DNA from: Aureisphaera galaxeae
Lineage (GTDB): Bacteria; Bacteroidota; Bacteroidia; Flavobacteriales; Flavobacteriaceae
DNA length: 64,000 nt
NCBI RefSeq assembly: GCF_028561275.1
Contig: NZ_JAQQTF010000007.1
Span: 186,001-250,000, forward strand
Direction of reading: 5' to 3'
Shown here: positions 26,074-34,400 of the stretch, one piece after another
Numbering within the stretch: the stretch's first letter is position 1
How the letters are laid out: each line of letters opens with the position of its first letter
Made by a program: the position numbers and the translations under genes
The notes under the pieces: generated by a model
Database searches by the model: none
Told to the model about the DNA's origin: nothing
What the model saw: only the letters and a program-made list of their open reading frames with translations

Positions 26074-26165
26074 GTCGCAAAATTACTTGAAAACTTTGGG
26101 AGAATACAATATATTGAAGGTCAAATATTTCAGCAGCTTTAAATTCATTATCTTTAGTTGTTGCT

Positions 26166-27899
26166 ATGATCTTGAGAAGAATTTTTAACCTCCTGTTCTT
26201 TTTCTCCCACTCGCTTTTTTTGGCGCAAGAGTGCCCAGATTTATTGGATCCAACCGATGGCGCGGTAGATGTTCCGGTGACCACTTCCATAAGTTGGGAA
26301 AGTGTCGTTGGGGTTTCCGGTTACCGAATTTCCTTGGGGACATCCCCAGGCGGTTTTGAAATTGTGAACAACCAGAACGTGGGAAATGCTACTACATTTA
26401 CACCTCCTTTGGGACTGCCCGAATCTACCGAGGTTTTTGTGACCATTACCCTATTCTTCTTTAATCAGGATGATATAGAATGCCCTAGCCAGTCATTTCG
26501 TACCGAAGATGTTACCTCCATCCCTGTATGTACAGAGCTTACGAGTCCACAGGATGGCGATGTGGATGTACCCAGAACTACAAATCTCTTCTGGAGTTAT
26601 GCTCCCTTAGCAACAGGATATCGCATTAGGATAGGAACCTCTCCTGGGGCAGGGGATATTGTGAACAACCAAGATGTAGGGAATGTACTGAGTTTTAATC
26701 CTCCTGGGGATTTACCCATTGGAGTTCCTATATATGTACAGATTACTCCATACAATGAGAATGGAAATGCAACGGGTTGTCCAGAGGAAAGTTTTATTAC
26801 TGCAGATTTGGGAGACCCTCCGGGATGTACCCAGCTTATTAGCCCATTGGATGGAGCCACGAATGTAGAACTCTCCCCTTTGTTGGAATGGGAACCCGTT
26901 CCTGGAGCCACGGGATATATAGTTTATTTGGGACGAACTCCTTTCGAAAATGACGTGTTGGACGGTACCATCTTCTTTACCAATGCGACTTTCGTATTGA
27001 ATTTTGAAGCCAACAATACCTATTTCATCCGCATTATTCCTTTCAATAAAGCGGGTCCGGCTCAGGGTTGTGCGCAGGAATCATTCGCGACTATTCTAGG
27101 ATGTGGCCCATTCATAGACGATGATACAGGGGAAATTATCTATCTGAACCCCGAAATCGATTTTCCGGATCAGATAAGCATTTGCGAAAATGAACTTCCC
27201 ACTAGAATTACCACTACCGATGAAGCAGATGGATTCCGATGGTATCAGATTGGCCCTTCGGGAAATGAAACGCTCATATCGGAAGCACCCTCGGTAAATA
27301 TTTCAGAAACGGGGACCTACATTTATGAGGCGTATACGGTAGTAAATCAGGACGGGGTAATCGTAGAGTGTCCTACTTCCAAAGAGTTTACGGTAGTTTC
27401 CTCTTCTACTGCGCGTATCGATGATATTGATATTGAATTGGTGGGACAACGATTTAATATCACGGTTTTGGCTTCTGGGATCGGGGATTATGAATATTCC
27501 CTCTTGGACAGCGTGGGCGGTTATTCGGACAACAATACCTTCACAAACCTTGAGGCAGGAACCTACACCGTGTATGTGCGCGACAAGAATGGATGCGGGG
27601 TGGTAGAAGAAACTTTTGAATTGCGATTACGACCTCCCGGATTCCCACAGTTCTTTACACCCAACGGAGATGGTTTCAACGATCTTTGGCAGTACATTCC
27701 TCCCAAAGAAAACCCACTGAATATTCGGTATATCTTCATTTATGACCGAATGGGGAAGCTGATGATTATTATTAAACCCGATAGTGAAGGATGGAATGGC
27801 ATGTATCGCGGCAATCCCCTACCTTCTTCAGAATATTGGTACCGCGCCCAGCTTTGGGATGGCACCCAAATTCGCGGTCATTTCTCCCTTATAAGATAA
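26166..27899 (+). CDS. T9SS type B sorted surface protein with fibronectin-like repeats
   Basis: A 577-residue exported protein: signal peptide (MILRRIFNLLFFFSHSLFLA), three about 100-residue repeats each opening with a Cys and 'L..P.DGAxDV...SISWE...GVxGYRISLGTSPG' (FN3-like), a fourth irregular block with 'GCGPFIDDDTGE', and a C-terminal gliding-motility-associated T9SS domain starting FFTPNGDGFNDLWQ and ending GHFSLIR. Type B cargo is usually cell-surface or released. Its 3' end overlaps the convergent GNAT gene by 11 bp. Confidence 0.92.
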   Translation: MILRRIFNLLFFFSHSLFLAQECPDLLDPTDGAVDVPVTTSISWESVVGVSGYRISLGTSPGGFEIVNNQNVGNATTFTPPLGLPESTEVFVTITLFFFNQDDIECPSQSFRTEDVTSIPVCTELTSPQDGDVDVPRTTNLFWSYAPLATGYRIRIGTSPGAGDIVNNQDVGNVLSFNPPGDLPIGVPIYVQITPYNENGNATGCPEESFITADLGDPPGCTQLISPLDGATNVELSPLLEWEPVPGATGYIVYLGRTPFENDVLDGTIFFTNATFVLNFEANNTYFIRIIPFNKAGPAQGCAQESFATILGCGPFIDDDTGEIIYLNPEIDFPDQISICENELPTRITTTDEADGFRWYQIGPSGNETLISEAPSVNISETGTYIYEAYTVVNQDGVIVECPTSKEFTVVSSSTARIDDIDIELVGQRFNITVLASGIGDYEYSLLDSVGGYSDNNTFTNLEAGTYTVYVRDKNGCGVVEETFELRLRPPGFPQFFTPNGDGFNDLWQYIPPKENPLNIRYIFIYDRMGKLMIIIKPDSEGWNGMYRGNPLPSSEYWYRAQLWDGTQIRGHFSLIR

Positions 27900-28392
27900 G
27901 CTCGTAGCAATAGAAAGGATCTTCACTTTGCTTAGGGAAATAAATATCTCCTAGGCGTTCGTATCCTCTTTTTTCATAGAAACGCTGGTTCCTAGGATTT
28001 TTACTGAAGGTATCCAGGCGAACCGATACGCCGTGATTCTTTCGGATTTCACTTTCGGCAAAATCCATCATTTTTTTGGCCAATCCCTGATGCTGAAAGT
28101 CTGGGTGAATGGCCAATCTATGGATGTAATAGTTATTACCGTCTGGCGTGAGCCAATCGATCGATTCGTATTCTTCGTCTTTTAGGGTAGAAATGACAAT
28201 GGTTCCCATGATCGTATTTTCTTCATTGGTAAGGACATAAAGCTCTTCCCTTTCTATATCTTTAATGAAAGCTTTGGGGTTGGGGTAGTGCTCGTTCCAC
28301 TGATAAATACCGTTGGCTATCATTTTGGCACCACAGGCGCGGGTCATGACCATAATTTCTTCGATTTGGGAAAGTTTCCCCTTTTGTATCAT
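27889..28392 (-). CDS. GNAT family N-acetyltransferase
   Basis: A 167-residue acetyltransferase with the acetyl-CoA-binding motif 'IHRLAIHPDFQHQGLAKKMMDFAE' and the C-terminal 'NPRNQRFYEKRGYERLGD'. The substrate (amine or protein N-terminus) is not evident. Tail-to-tail overlap of 11 bp with the T9SS cargo gene. Confidence 0.9.
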   Translation of the reverse strand: MIQKGKLSQIEEIMVMTRACGAKMIANGIYQWNEHYPNPKAFIKDIEREELYVLTNEENTIMGTIVISTLKDEEYESIDWLTPDGNNYYIHRLAIHPDFQHQGLAKKMMDFAESEIRKNHGVSVRLDTFSKNPRNQRFYEKRGYERLGDIYFPKQSEDPFYCYELIL

Positions 28393-28462
28393 AATAATGC
28401 GCTAATTTTGCAACAGATTTAAAGATACTATTTCTTTACCTTGTAATCTTAAAGTAGCAGTG

Positions 28463-29254
28463 ATGAAAAATATTTTGGTTCCCGTAGGTTCTTCAGAAAG
28501 TGCAGTAGGTACATTGCAGTATGCCATCGATTTGGCCGAAACCGTAGGCGCCTACGTGTATGTGTTGTCTGTTTTTCAGGAGTTTTCTAAAGTAGGGGGC
28601 CTTACCAAGGTGAATACCATTATTAAGGAAGACACCGAAAACTTATTGGAAGAAGTTCTTTCTAAAGTGGATCATAAAAACGTTACTGTGATTTCCCATC
28701 CCATAAAGGGAAGCGTGTTGGATATTGTGGAGCGATTCAATAAGCACGTTGAGATTGATTTAATGGTGCTGTCGCCAAGAAGCAATTCTATAAATGAGGA
28801 GTTGTATTTAGGGAAAACCTCTGGTAAGTTGGTTAAGGATACCAACATTCCGGCACTCATTGTACCAGAAGGAACTGTATTTCAAGCCCCTTCTAAGGTA
28901 TTGATGGCCTTTAAGAATGGAAACTTCCCGAAGAAAAAGATGTTGGAGCCCCTACGCAATTTCATAAAGCATTTCGATACCAAGGTGAGTCTGTTGCATG
29001 TAGAGACTCCCGAAACCGATGAAAAGATGCGCAAAGTAAGTGGGAAGCTTCAGAAAATATCCGATTCGTATACACAATCTACCAATGTTACTACCTTTCA
29101 GGCCGTGTTGGAGCATTTTCAGTCGCATAATCCGGATATGATCTGTGTGGTACGACGCAGAAGAGGATTCTTCAAAAAGCTTTGGGAAAAGGATACGGTA
29201 CTTAAAAGGGAATTCTACACTACCAAGCCTTTATTGGTGCTAAGTGTCCAGTAG
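28463..29254 (+). CDS. Universal stress protein (tandem UspA-like)
   Basis: A 263-residue protein with two UspA-like halves, starting 'MKNILVPVGSSESAVGTLQYAIDLAETVGAYVYVLSV'. An LVPxGSSE start and 'MVLSPRSNSINEELYLGKTSGKLVKDTNIPALIVPEG' replace the usual ATP-loop G-2x-G-9x-G(S/T), which is not clearly present. A paralogue follows at 29366. I start at the ATG at 28463, one codon after an in-frame GTG at 28460. Confidence 0.88.
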   Translation: MKNILVPVGSSESAVGTLQYAIDLAETVGAYVYVLSVFQEFSKVGGLTKVNTIIKEDTENLLEEVLSKVDHKNVTVISHPIKGSVLDIVERFNKHVEIDLMVLSPRSNSINEELYLGKTSGKLVKDTNIPALIVPEGTVFQAPSKVLMAFKNGNFPKKKMLEPLRNFIKHFDTKVSLLHVETPETDEKMRKVSGKLQKISDSYTQSTNVTTFQAVLEHFQSHNPDMICVVRRRRGFFKKLWEKDTVLKREFYTTKPLLVLSVQ

Positions 29255-29301
29255 TAAGTTTTTTACGCCCCATTTTGGTTGAGGATTTTTCAGAAAATTC
29301 G

Positions 29302-29309
29302 TACTTTTG
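29302..29309 (+). promoter_or_regulatory. Promoter of the second universal stress gene
   Basis: TACTTTTG (exact TAnnTTTG) with a TTG at 29279-29281, 20 bp upstream. The paralogue can therefore be transcribed independently of the first. Confidence 0.6.
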
Positions 29310-29365
29310 CACCTGATTTTTGAAAAATTCACAACTATCGGTTAAAAAACTACTTTTACTTCAAA

Positions 29366-30124
29366 ATGAAAAACATTCTCGTTCCTGTTGGCTCTGTTGA
29401 AAATGGAGTGAACAATTTGCGTTATGCCGTTAACTTTGCCAGTTTTACCCAAGCCAGGGTATATGTTACTTGCATTAAGACGGACGAAAATACCGAAGCC
29501 GTACTTCGGGAGGTATTAAACAGTGTAGATACCAAAGATGTTCAGGTGGTATCCAAGCGAATTTCAGGTGATATTTTTGAAGGGATTGCTTCGCTTTCCC
29601 GTGTCTTGAACATCGATTTTATGATTCTTTCCCCACAGAGTGTGGATATTAATGATGAGGTATATTTGGGAAAAGTAACTGGGAAAATCGTTCGTCAGAC
29701 AGAAATCCCTTTAATGATCGTTCCAAAGGACTATTTGTTCCGAAGGTTCGACAGTATCCTATTTGCATTTAAGAATGCCCCTATTGTGTCCGATGAAACT
29801 TCGGATACGCTAGAATCATTCTTAGAGATTTTTCACTCCAAACTTCACTTACTGCAAGTCGTTACGCCGGATACGGCTAATAATTTTAGGACTTTAAGCG
29901 AACCGGTGGCAAAGTTGAATGGGGAGTTAAGAACTACGGAGAACGCTACGGTTTTTGAAGGGATTGTAGAGCATTTCAATGCGATAGATCCTGAGATGCT
30001 TTGTATCCTGAGAAGAAAGGAAAAGATGAGCTTTTTCAGGAAGTTGTGGGGCACCCACAATGAGATTTTGAAGAAAGATTTCCATACATCGAAACCTTTA
30101 TTGATTTTAAAGGAACGGGAATAA
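29366..30124 (+). CDS. Universal stress protein, paralogue
   Basis: A 252-residue tandem UspA-like protein, paralogous to the preceding gene: both share 'MKNILVPVGS', the 'LSPxSxxINxExYLGKxxGKxVxxTxIPxxIVP' block and the ending 'KxFxTxKPLLxLxxxxx'. It has its own promoter 57 bp upstream of the start. Confidence 0.88.
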   Translation: MKNILVPVGSVENGVNNLRYAVNFASFTQARVYVTCIKTDENTEAVLREVLNSVDTKDVQVVSKRISGDIFEGIASLSRVLNIDFMILSPQSVDINDEVYLGKVTGKIVRQTEIPLMIVPKDYLFRRFDSILFAFKNAPIVSDETSDTLESFLEIFHSKLHLLQVVTPDTANNFRTLSEPVAKLNGELRTTENATVFEGIVEHFNAIDPEMLCILRRKEKMSFFRKLWGTHNEILKKDFHTSKPLLILKERE

Positions 30125-30178
30125 GAAAATTTCTTATTTTCGCAGTCCGATCTGATGTTCCCGTAACAGGGAATTCAT

Positions 30179-30252
30179 GGGGATGTAGCTCAGCTGGCTA
30201 GAGCGCTTGACTGGCAGTCAAGAGGTCGTGGGTTCGAGTCCCATCTTCTCCA
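30179..30252 (+). tRNA. tRNA-Ala (anticodon GGC)
   Basis: A 74-nt cloverleaf. The acceptor stem begins GGGGATG, pairing with 30245-30251 and including the G3-U70 wobble that marks alanine tRNA; position 6-67 is a U-U mismatch. The anticodon stem is CTTGA/TCAAG with loop CTGGCAG, giving GGC. The TTCGAGT T-loop is standard. The CCA end is not encoded. A TATTTTCG -7-like element lies at 30135-30142. Confidence 0.95.
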
Positions 30253-30303
30253 CATCAAGCACTAAATCCATTTGTGAAAGCAAATGGATTTTTTATTTCC
30301 AAG
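30239..30303 (+). repeat. 65-bp direct repeat, copy 1 (tRNA 3' end plus terminator)
   Basis: Starts in the T-loop of tRNA-Ala and continues through its terminator. An identical 65-bp copy lies at 30414-30478, 175 bp downstream. Confidence 0.9.
30264..30298 (+). terminator. Intrinsic terminator of tRNA-Ala
   Basis: AAATCCATTTG (30264-30274) pairs with CAAATGGATTT (30281-30291) over 11 bp with a 6-base loop, followed by a T-rich tract. The second copy is at 30439-30473. Confidence 0.85.
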
Positions 30304-30413
30304 GCTTGGAAGCTTGCTTTCAAAAGCCACAGGAAATAAAAAAAGGTTCTTGCCGTCAGGCGAGGGATTTAGTATTTGCAGTAGTGCGTGAATGTTGGGC
30401 CCAGCGGAGCAAA

Positions 30414-30478
30414 TCCCATCTTCTCCACATCAAGCACTAAATCCATTTGTGAAAGCAAATGGATTTTTTATTTCCAAG
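30414..30478 (+). repeat. 65-bp direct repeat, copy 2
   Basis: Identical to 30239-30303 over 65 bp, so it repeats the last 14 bases of tRNA-Ala and its terminator without the rest of the tRNA. It resembles an attachment-site duplication or a partial tRNA-unit duplication. Confidence 0.85.
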
Positions 30479-30760
30479 CGAGGGGTAATTGTGGTCCGCT
30501 CCCGAAGTAATCCGCTTTTCGTGTTTCTAAAACCTTAGTCAATTTACGATTGGCCACGATAATTCTAACCTTCTTATCAACGCTTATCAGAAATATATTT
30601 TGAGCATGTTTTTGAAGGCAGTTCGTGGAAAATAGCATGCAACTTCCTCATTATGAGGTAAAAATACCAGAAAACCCATAGAAAAAACGGTATTTTTCCT
30701 CTTGTAGGCCCCTTGCCCTCCTTCTAATTTCGTCATGATTAATAATTAAACCATCAAATT

Positions 30761-31393
30761 ATGAGAACAATTGTAAAAATGTTTTCTCTTGCACTTTGTT
30801 TTGCCCTTCTGGCATTTACTAATGAAGGTAAAGAAGTAGTGACTGGAGAAAACGAAGCGGGGAAAAGACACAAAGAACTTATTGTGAAATCACTCCGAGG
30901 ACAGCACAAAGGGGATTATTCGAAAGTTTCTTTTCAGGAAATTACCACTAAAGTGGCTATGGATTGGATGAAAAAAAATGGACGCAAAAAGTGCAATGCA
31001 GTCAACAAATCGAATAAAAATGTGCTAAAAAAGATTAGCAAAAAAGGACAATTAAAGGGCTATCTTATCAAGGGGATTTCAAAAGGTAAGATCACGGAAG
31101 CCTTATTGGTCTACAATCAAACGGGTTTTCAGATTGAGAAGGCCGATTTCAGCTATTGGGTAGTTACCAATGGAGATGCCATGGCTTATGGTGACGACGA
31201 CGATGATGACGATGATGAAGAACCAGAAGAATGTCCCACTACTTCGGAGACCAGTATGTATGGCTATGCTGCAGATTATACAACCTCGGCACCTTTCCCA
31301 CCAGAGGATTACGGCAGCGGAGGTGCGTGCCCTTGTATGGCAGAGAGTGTCCCCGATGGTGAAGGCGGAGGGAACTGCGCAGAACAATGCTAA
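30761..31393 (+). CDS. Secreted Asp-rich, Cys-tailed hypothetical protein
   Basis: A 210-residue protein: N-terminal hydrophobic signal ('MFSLALCFALLAFT'), basic central part (residues 40-110, rich in Lys), a run of eight Asp followed by two Glu, and a C-terminal tail with six cysteines among Tyr, Ser, Gly and Pro ('GGACPCMAESVPD...GGNCAEQC'). The Asp run suggests calcium or cation binding. No family is recognised. Its upstream region has a palindrome and a hairpin that may bind a regulator or affect mRNA stability. Confidence 0.65.
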   Translation: MRTIVKMFSLALCFALLAFTNEGKEVVTGENEAGKRHKELIVKSLRGQHKGDYSKVSFQEITTKVAMDWMKKNGRKKCNAVNKSNKNVLKKISKKGQLKGYLIKGISKGKITEALLVYNQTGFQIEKADFSYWVVTNGDAMAYGDDDDDDDDEEPEECPTTSETSMYGYAADYTTSAPFPPEDYGSGGACPCMAESVPDGEGGGNCAEQC

Positions 31394-31419
31394 ATGCCCT
31401 TTCCTAACCAGAAACAAAA

Positions 31420-31443
31420 AAAGCCCTGCATTCGCAGGGCTTT
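31420..31443. terminator. Bidirectional intrinsic terminator
   Basis: AAAGCCCTGC (31420-31429) and GCAGGGCTTT (31434-31443) form a perfect 10-bp stem with a 4-base loop between two converging genes. A-runs on one side serve as T-runs for the minus-strand M36 gene. Confidence 0.9.
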
Positions 31444-31463
31444 CCATTTTATAAGGATTAAGA

Positions 31464-34400
31464 TTATCTCTTAATAATTTGCTTCACAGCACTCGAATTC
31501 TCCGAATCGATTCGAGCAAAGTACAAGCCGGCAGCCAACGCATCTATAGAGAAGTTGATTCGCGTAGTTGCATTTCGCATGTCGATGGTCTGAATCGTTC
31601 TTCCATTCACATCGGTAATGGTAATGGAAGTCAATACCTCAGTACTGTTGTTTACCAAAGTAAGTTCTCCAGAAGTTGGATTCGGGAACAATACCAACTG
31701 ATTGCTCAAGGTCGTATCGTTCAAGCCCAATACTTCATCTACCACAACATCAAAAGTACAAGTACTTGTATTTCCAGCATCATCGGTAGCGGTAATGGTA
31801 ACTACAGTGGTTCCTACCCCTACATCGGTTCCTGCGGCTGGATCCTGACTTAGTGCAGGAGCTGCAGTACAGTTATCGGTTGCACTTGCACTTCCGGTAT
31901 AATCGGGAAGCGTGTAAAGCTCACCTGGGTTAACAGTTACAGTCACATCTGCCGGACACGTCACAGTAGGATCTTCATCATCGGTTACCGTCACGGTCTG
32001 AGTACAGGTTGCTGTATTTCCAGCAGCATCGGTTACCGTCCAAGTTACGGTAGTATCTCCCACTGGGAAGGTACTTGGTGCATCGTTCGAGGTCGTTTCG
32101 CCTGTACAGTTGTCACTCGTAGTTGGACTTCCAAGACTTACTCCAGTTGCCTCACAAGATCCTGCATCTGCACTTACTGTTACATCTCCAGGACAAGCGA
32201 TGGTTGGATCTTCATCATCGGTTACGGTTACCGTTTGTGTACAGGTAGCTGTATTTCCTGCGGCATCGGTTACCGTCCAAGTTACTGTGGTATCTCCAAT
32301 TGGGAAAGTACTTGGCGCATCGTTGGTTACTGTTTCGCCCGTACAGTTATCACTAGCTGTTGGTGTTCCTAAGTTCACCCCAGAAGCAGTACATGATCCA
32401 GTATCTGTACCTACGGTAACATTCCCTGGACAAGAGATGGTTGGATCCTCATCTTCGGTTACTGTTACGGTTTGAGTACAAGTGGCAGTGTTTCCAGCTG
32501 CATCCGTTACCGTCCAAGTTACTGTCGTATCTCCTACCGGGAAGGAACTAGGTGCGTCATTACTGGTGGTTTCTCCAGAACAGTTGTCACTTGTTATTGG
32601 ACTTCCCAGACTCACTCCGGTAGCCTCACAAGAACCTGTATCGACACTTACGGAAATATTTCCTGGGCAGTTTATGGTTGGTGCTTGTGCATCGGCCGTT
32701 ATTACAGCTTCTCCGCGGGCACCCAGACAACCGTCTATGCCAAGATCGATGTCCGCATTGGCAGTTCCATAATCGGCTGTGGTACATACATCAGCCCAAT
32801 TGGTAGCATCATCATCGTCTCCAATTCTTCGGAAAGAATCATTACAATTCTGGGTAAGGCTGGCCCCTACTCCTGTCCAATCCAGATCGGCAGCAGTGAT
32901 ATTGAATCCACTAATGTTCACATTGAAAGTAGCAATTTCTGCGGCACTGAAATTCCAGAATACAGAATCTACTACATTACCGGTATCATCGAGGATGATG
33001 ATCCATCCGGTACCTGTATTGTCCCAGAAAAGGTTACTTCCCCAGTATTGGGCAGAACCAGAACTGTCGTCCCACCATTCAACCGAATCGGCGCCCATGG
33101 CACCCAAGGTGATGACTACTGGATTTACCACATTAATATTACTATATGGGGTTTCACTTACCGCTACGGAATACCCTGTATAATCAGCTGCCTGACCTAC
33201 ATTTTGAATTTCGAAACGGTCTGGAGTTTCTAAGGTAATTTCAGAAATCTTAAGTTGAGATAATGGTCCAGGAGGTTGTTCCTGTGCCCAAACACTCGTA
33301 GCGCCTGAAGGCGTAAAGGTATAATCTTCACCTTCGAACAAGAAGTTTCCTCCAATTTCGGCATCGTACCAACGGATTACGTTCAATGGATCATTAGGTG
33401 TAGCCGATACAGTTACCGAATCTCCGATACAAATATCCGATGCACCCGTAGTAGCTGGCGCTCCTGGGATTCCTATAACTTCGATGGTATCCGTAGCTGA
33501 AGAGGCTACGGAACAAGGACCCGCAGGCACATCATAGGTAATGGTATGAACTCCCACTCCTGCAGCGGCAGGATCGAAAGAATACGTAGATCCGTTACCA
33601 TCATCGGTAACACCGGGTCCACTATATACTCCTCCACTTGGAGTACCACCACTTAGTCCAGTAAGTACACCTTCATTTTCACAAACATCATCTGGAGCAG
33701 TGAATGAAGCCACACCTGAAGGTGTATCGAAGGCTTCGGTTCCATCACTTCTACTAGATGAAGATCCTTGGATGGCACTTACTCCTAATCCACGACGGGC
33801 AAAAGCATCCCAAATGGCACACTCGTTGGCTCCTCCGTAAAGGGCTACGTCTGCTGCTAAAATAGCGTCACGTCCGTCTACAAATCCTGGGCTACACGTC
33901 TGTAATTTCATCGCCTCGGTTACCAAGGCAAATGTCTGTACGTTTCCGGCATCTAGGTTTACATCACCGGTAAAGTTGTAAATGTCTGGATCCCATCCGT
34001 GATCACCAATGAGTTCCCAGGTAAGTTCCCATAGCATGGTACACCATACAGAACCTAATCCGTGAGGAACAGTAGCGGTTTTAATATCATCATACGTTTG
34101 TGGGTTTACGGCAAAATCGGTGCTATAAGGGAAGGGTCTAATACCAGGACCACCCGCACCCTGATCGAACAAGTATGTTCCCACACCACGCGGGTCGGTT
34201 GCAGTGTCTCCTGGTTCAATGGTCATGACGGCACCATACCAGTCACTCCATCCTTCTCCCATTTGCTCGGTATTACTTAAACATCCAGAGTTTCCAGGAC
34301 CTCCGGTAAGGCGGTTGGAAATTCCATGTCCGTATTCGTGTACAATTACAAGGTTATCGAAATCCCCATCCTTGTCTCCACAAACATACATCTGCATTCT

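Larger units (their letters stand above)
30253..30760. other. Intergenic region after tRNA-Ala
   Basis: Contains the duplicated tRNA tail, a 110-bp spacer between the copies, and upstream of the gene at 30761 a 13-bp palindrome (CCTCAT-T-ATGAGG, 30646-30658) next to a 9-bp hairpin (30660-30668 with 30689-30697). A TTG (30702-30704) and TAATTTCG (30725-30732), 20 bp apart, form a plausible promoter. No protein gene is supported here. Confidence 0.55.

Noticed and set aside
30207-30440. 77-codon plus-strand frame starting in tRNA-Ala
   Set aside because: It overlaps the tRNA, its terminator and the duplicated tail; no protein signal.
30499-30532. Half-match to the LytTR operator on the minus strand (TTTTAGAA at 30525-30532)
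   Set aside because: The first half and spacer resemble the trio at 18-22 kb, but the second half does not match and no promoter or gene lies downstream on that strand.
31981-32692. Repeat array reminiscent of CRISPR because of regular spacing
   Set aside because: The 237-bp unit is coding, without short repeats and unique spacers; it encodes HYR modules in frame.
31479-33233. Long plus-strand frames opposite the M36 protease HYR and linker region
   Set aside because: They are antisense shadows of a clearly real, domain-rich gene; Val/Ser/Thr-rich translations repeat with the same 237-bp period.
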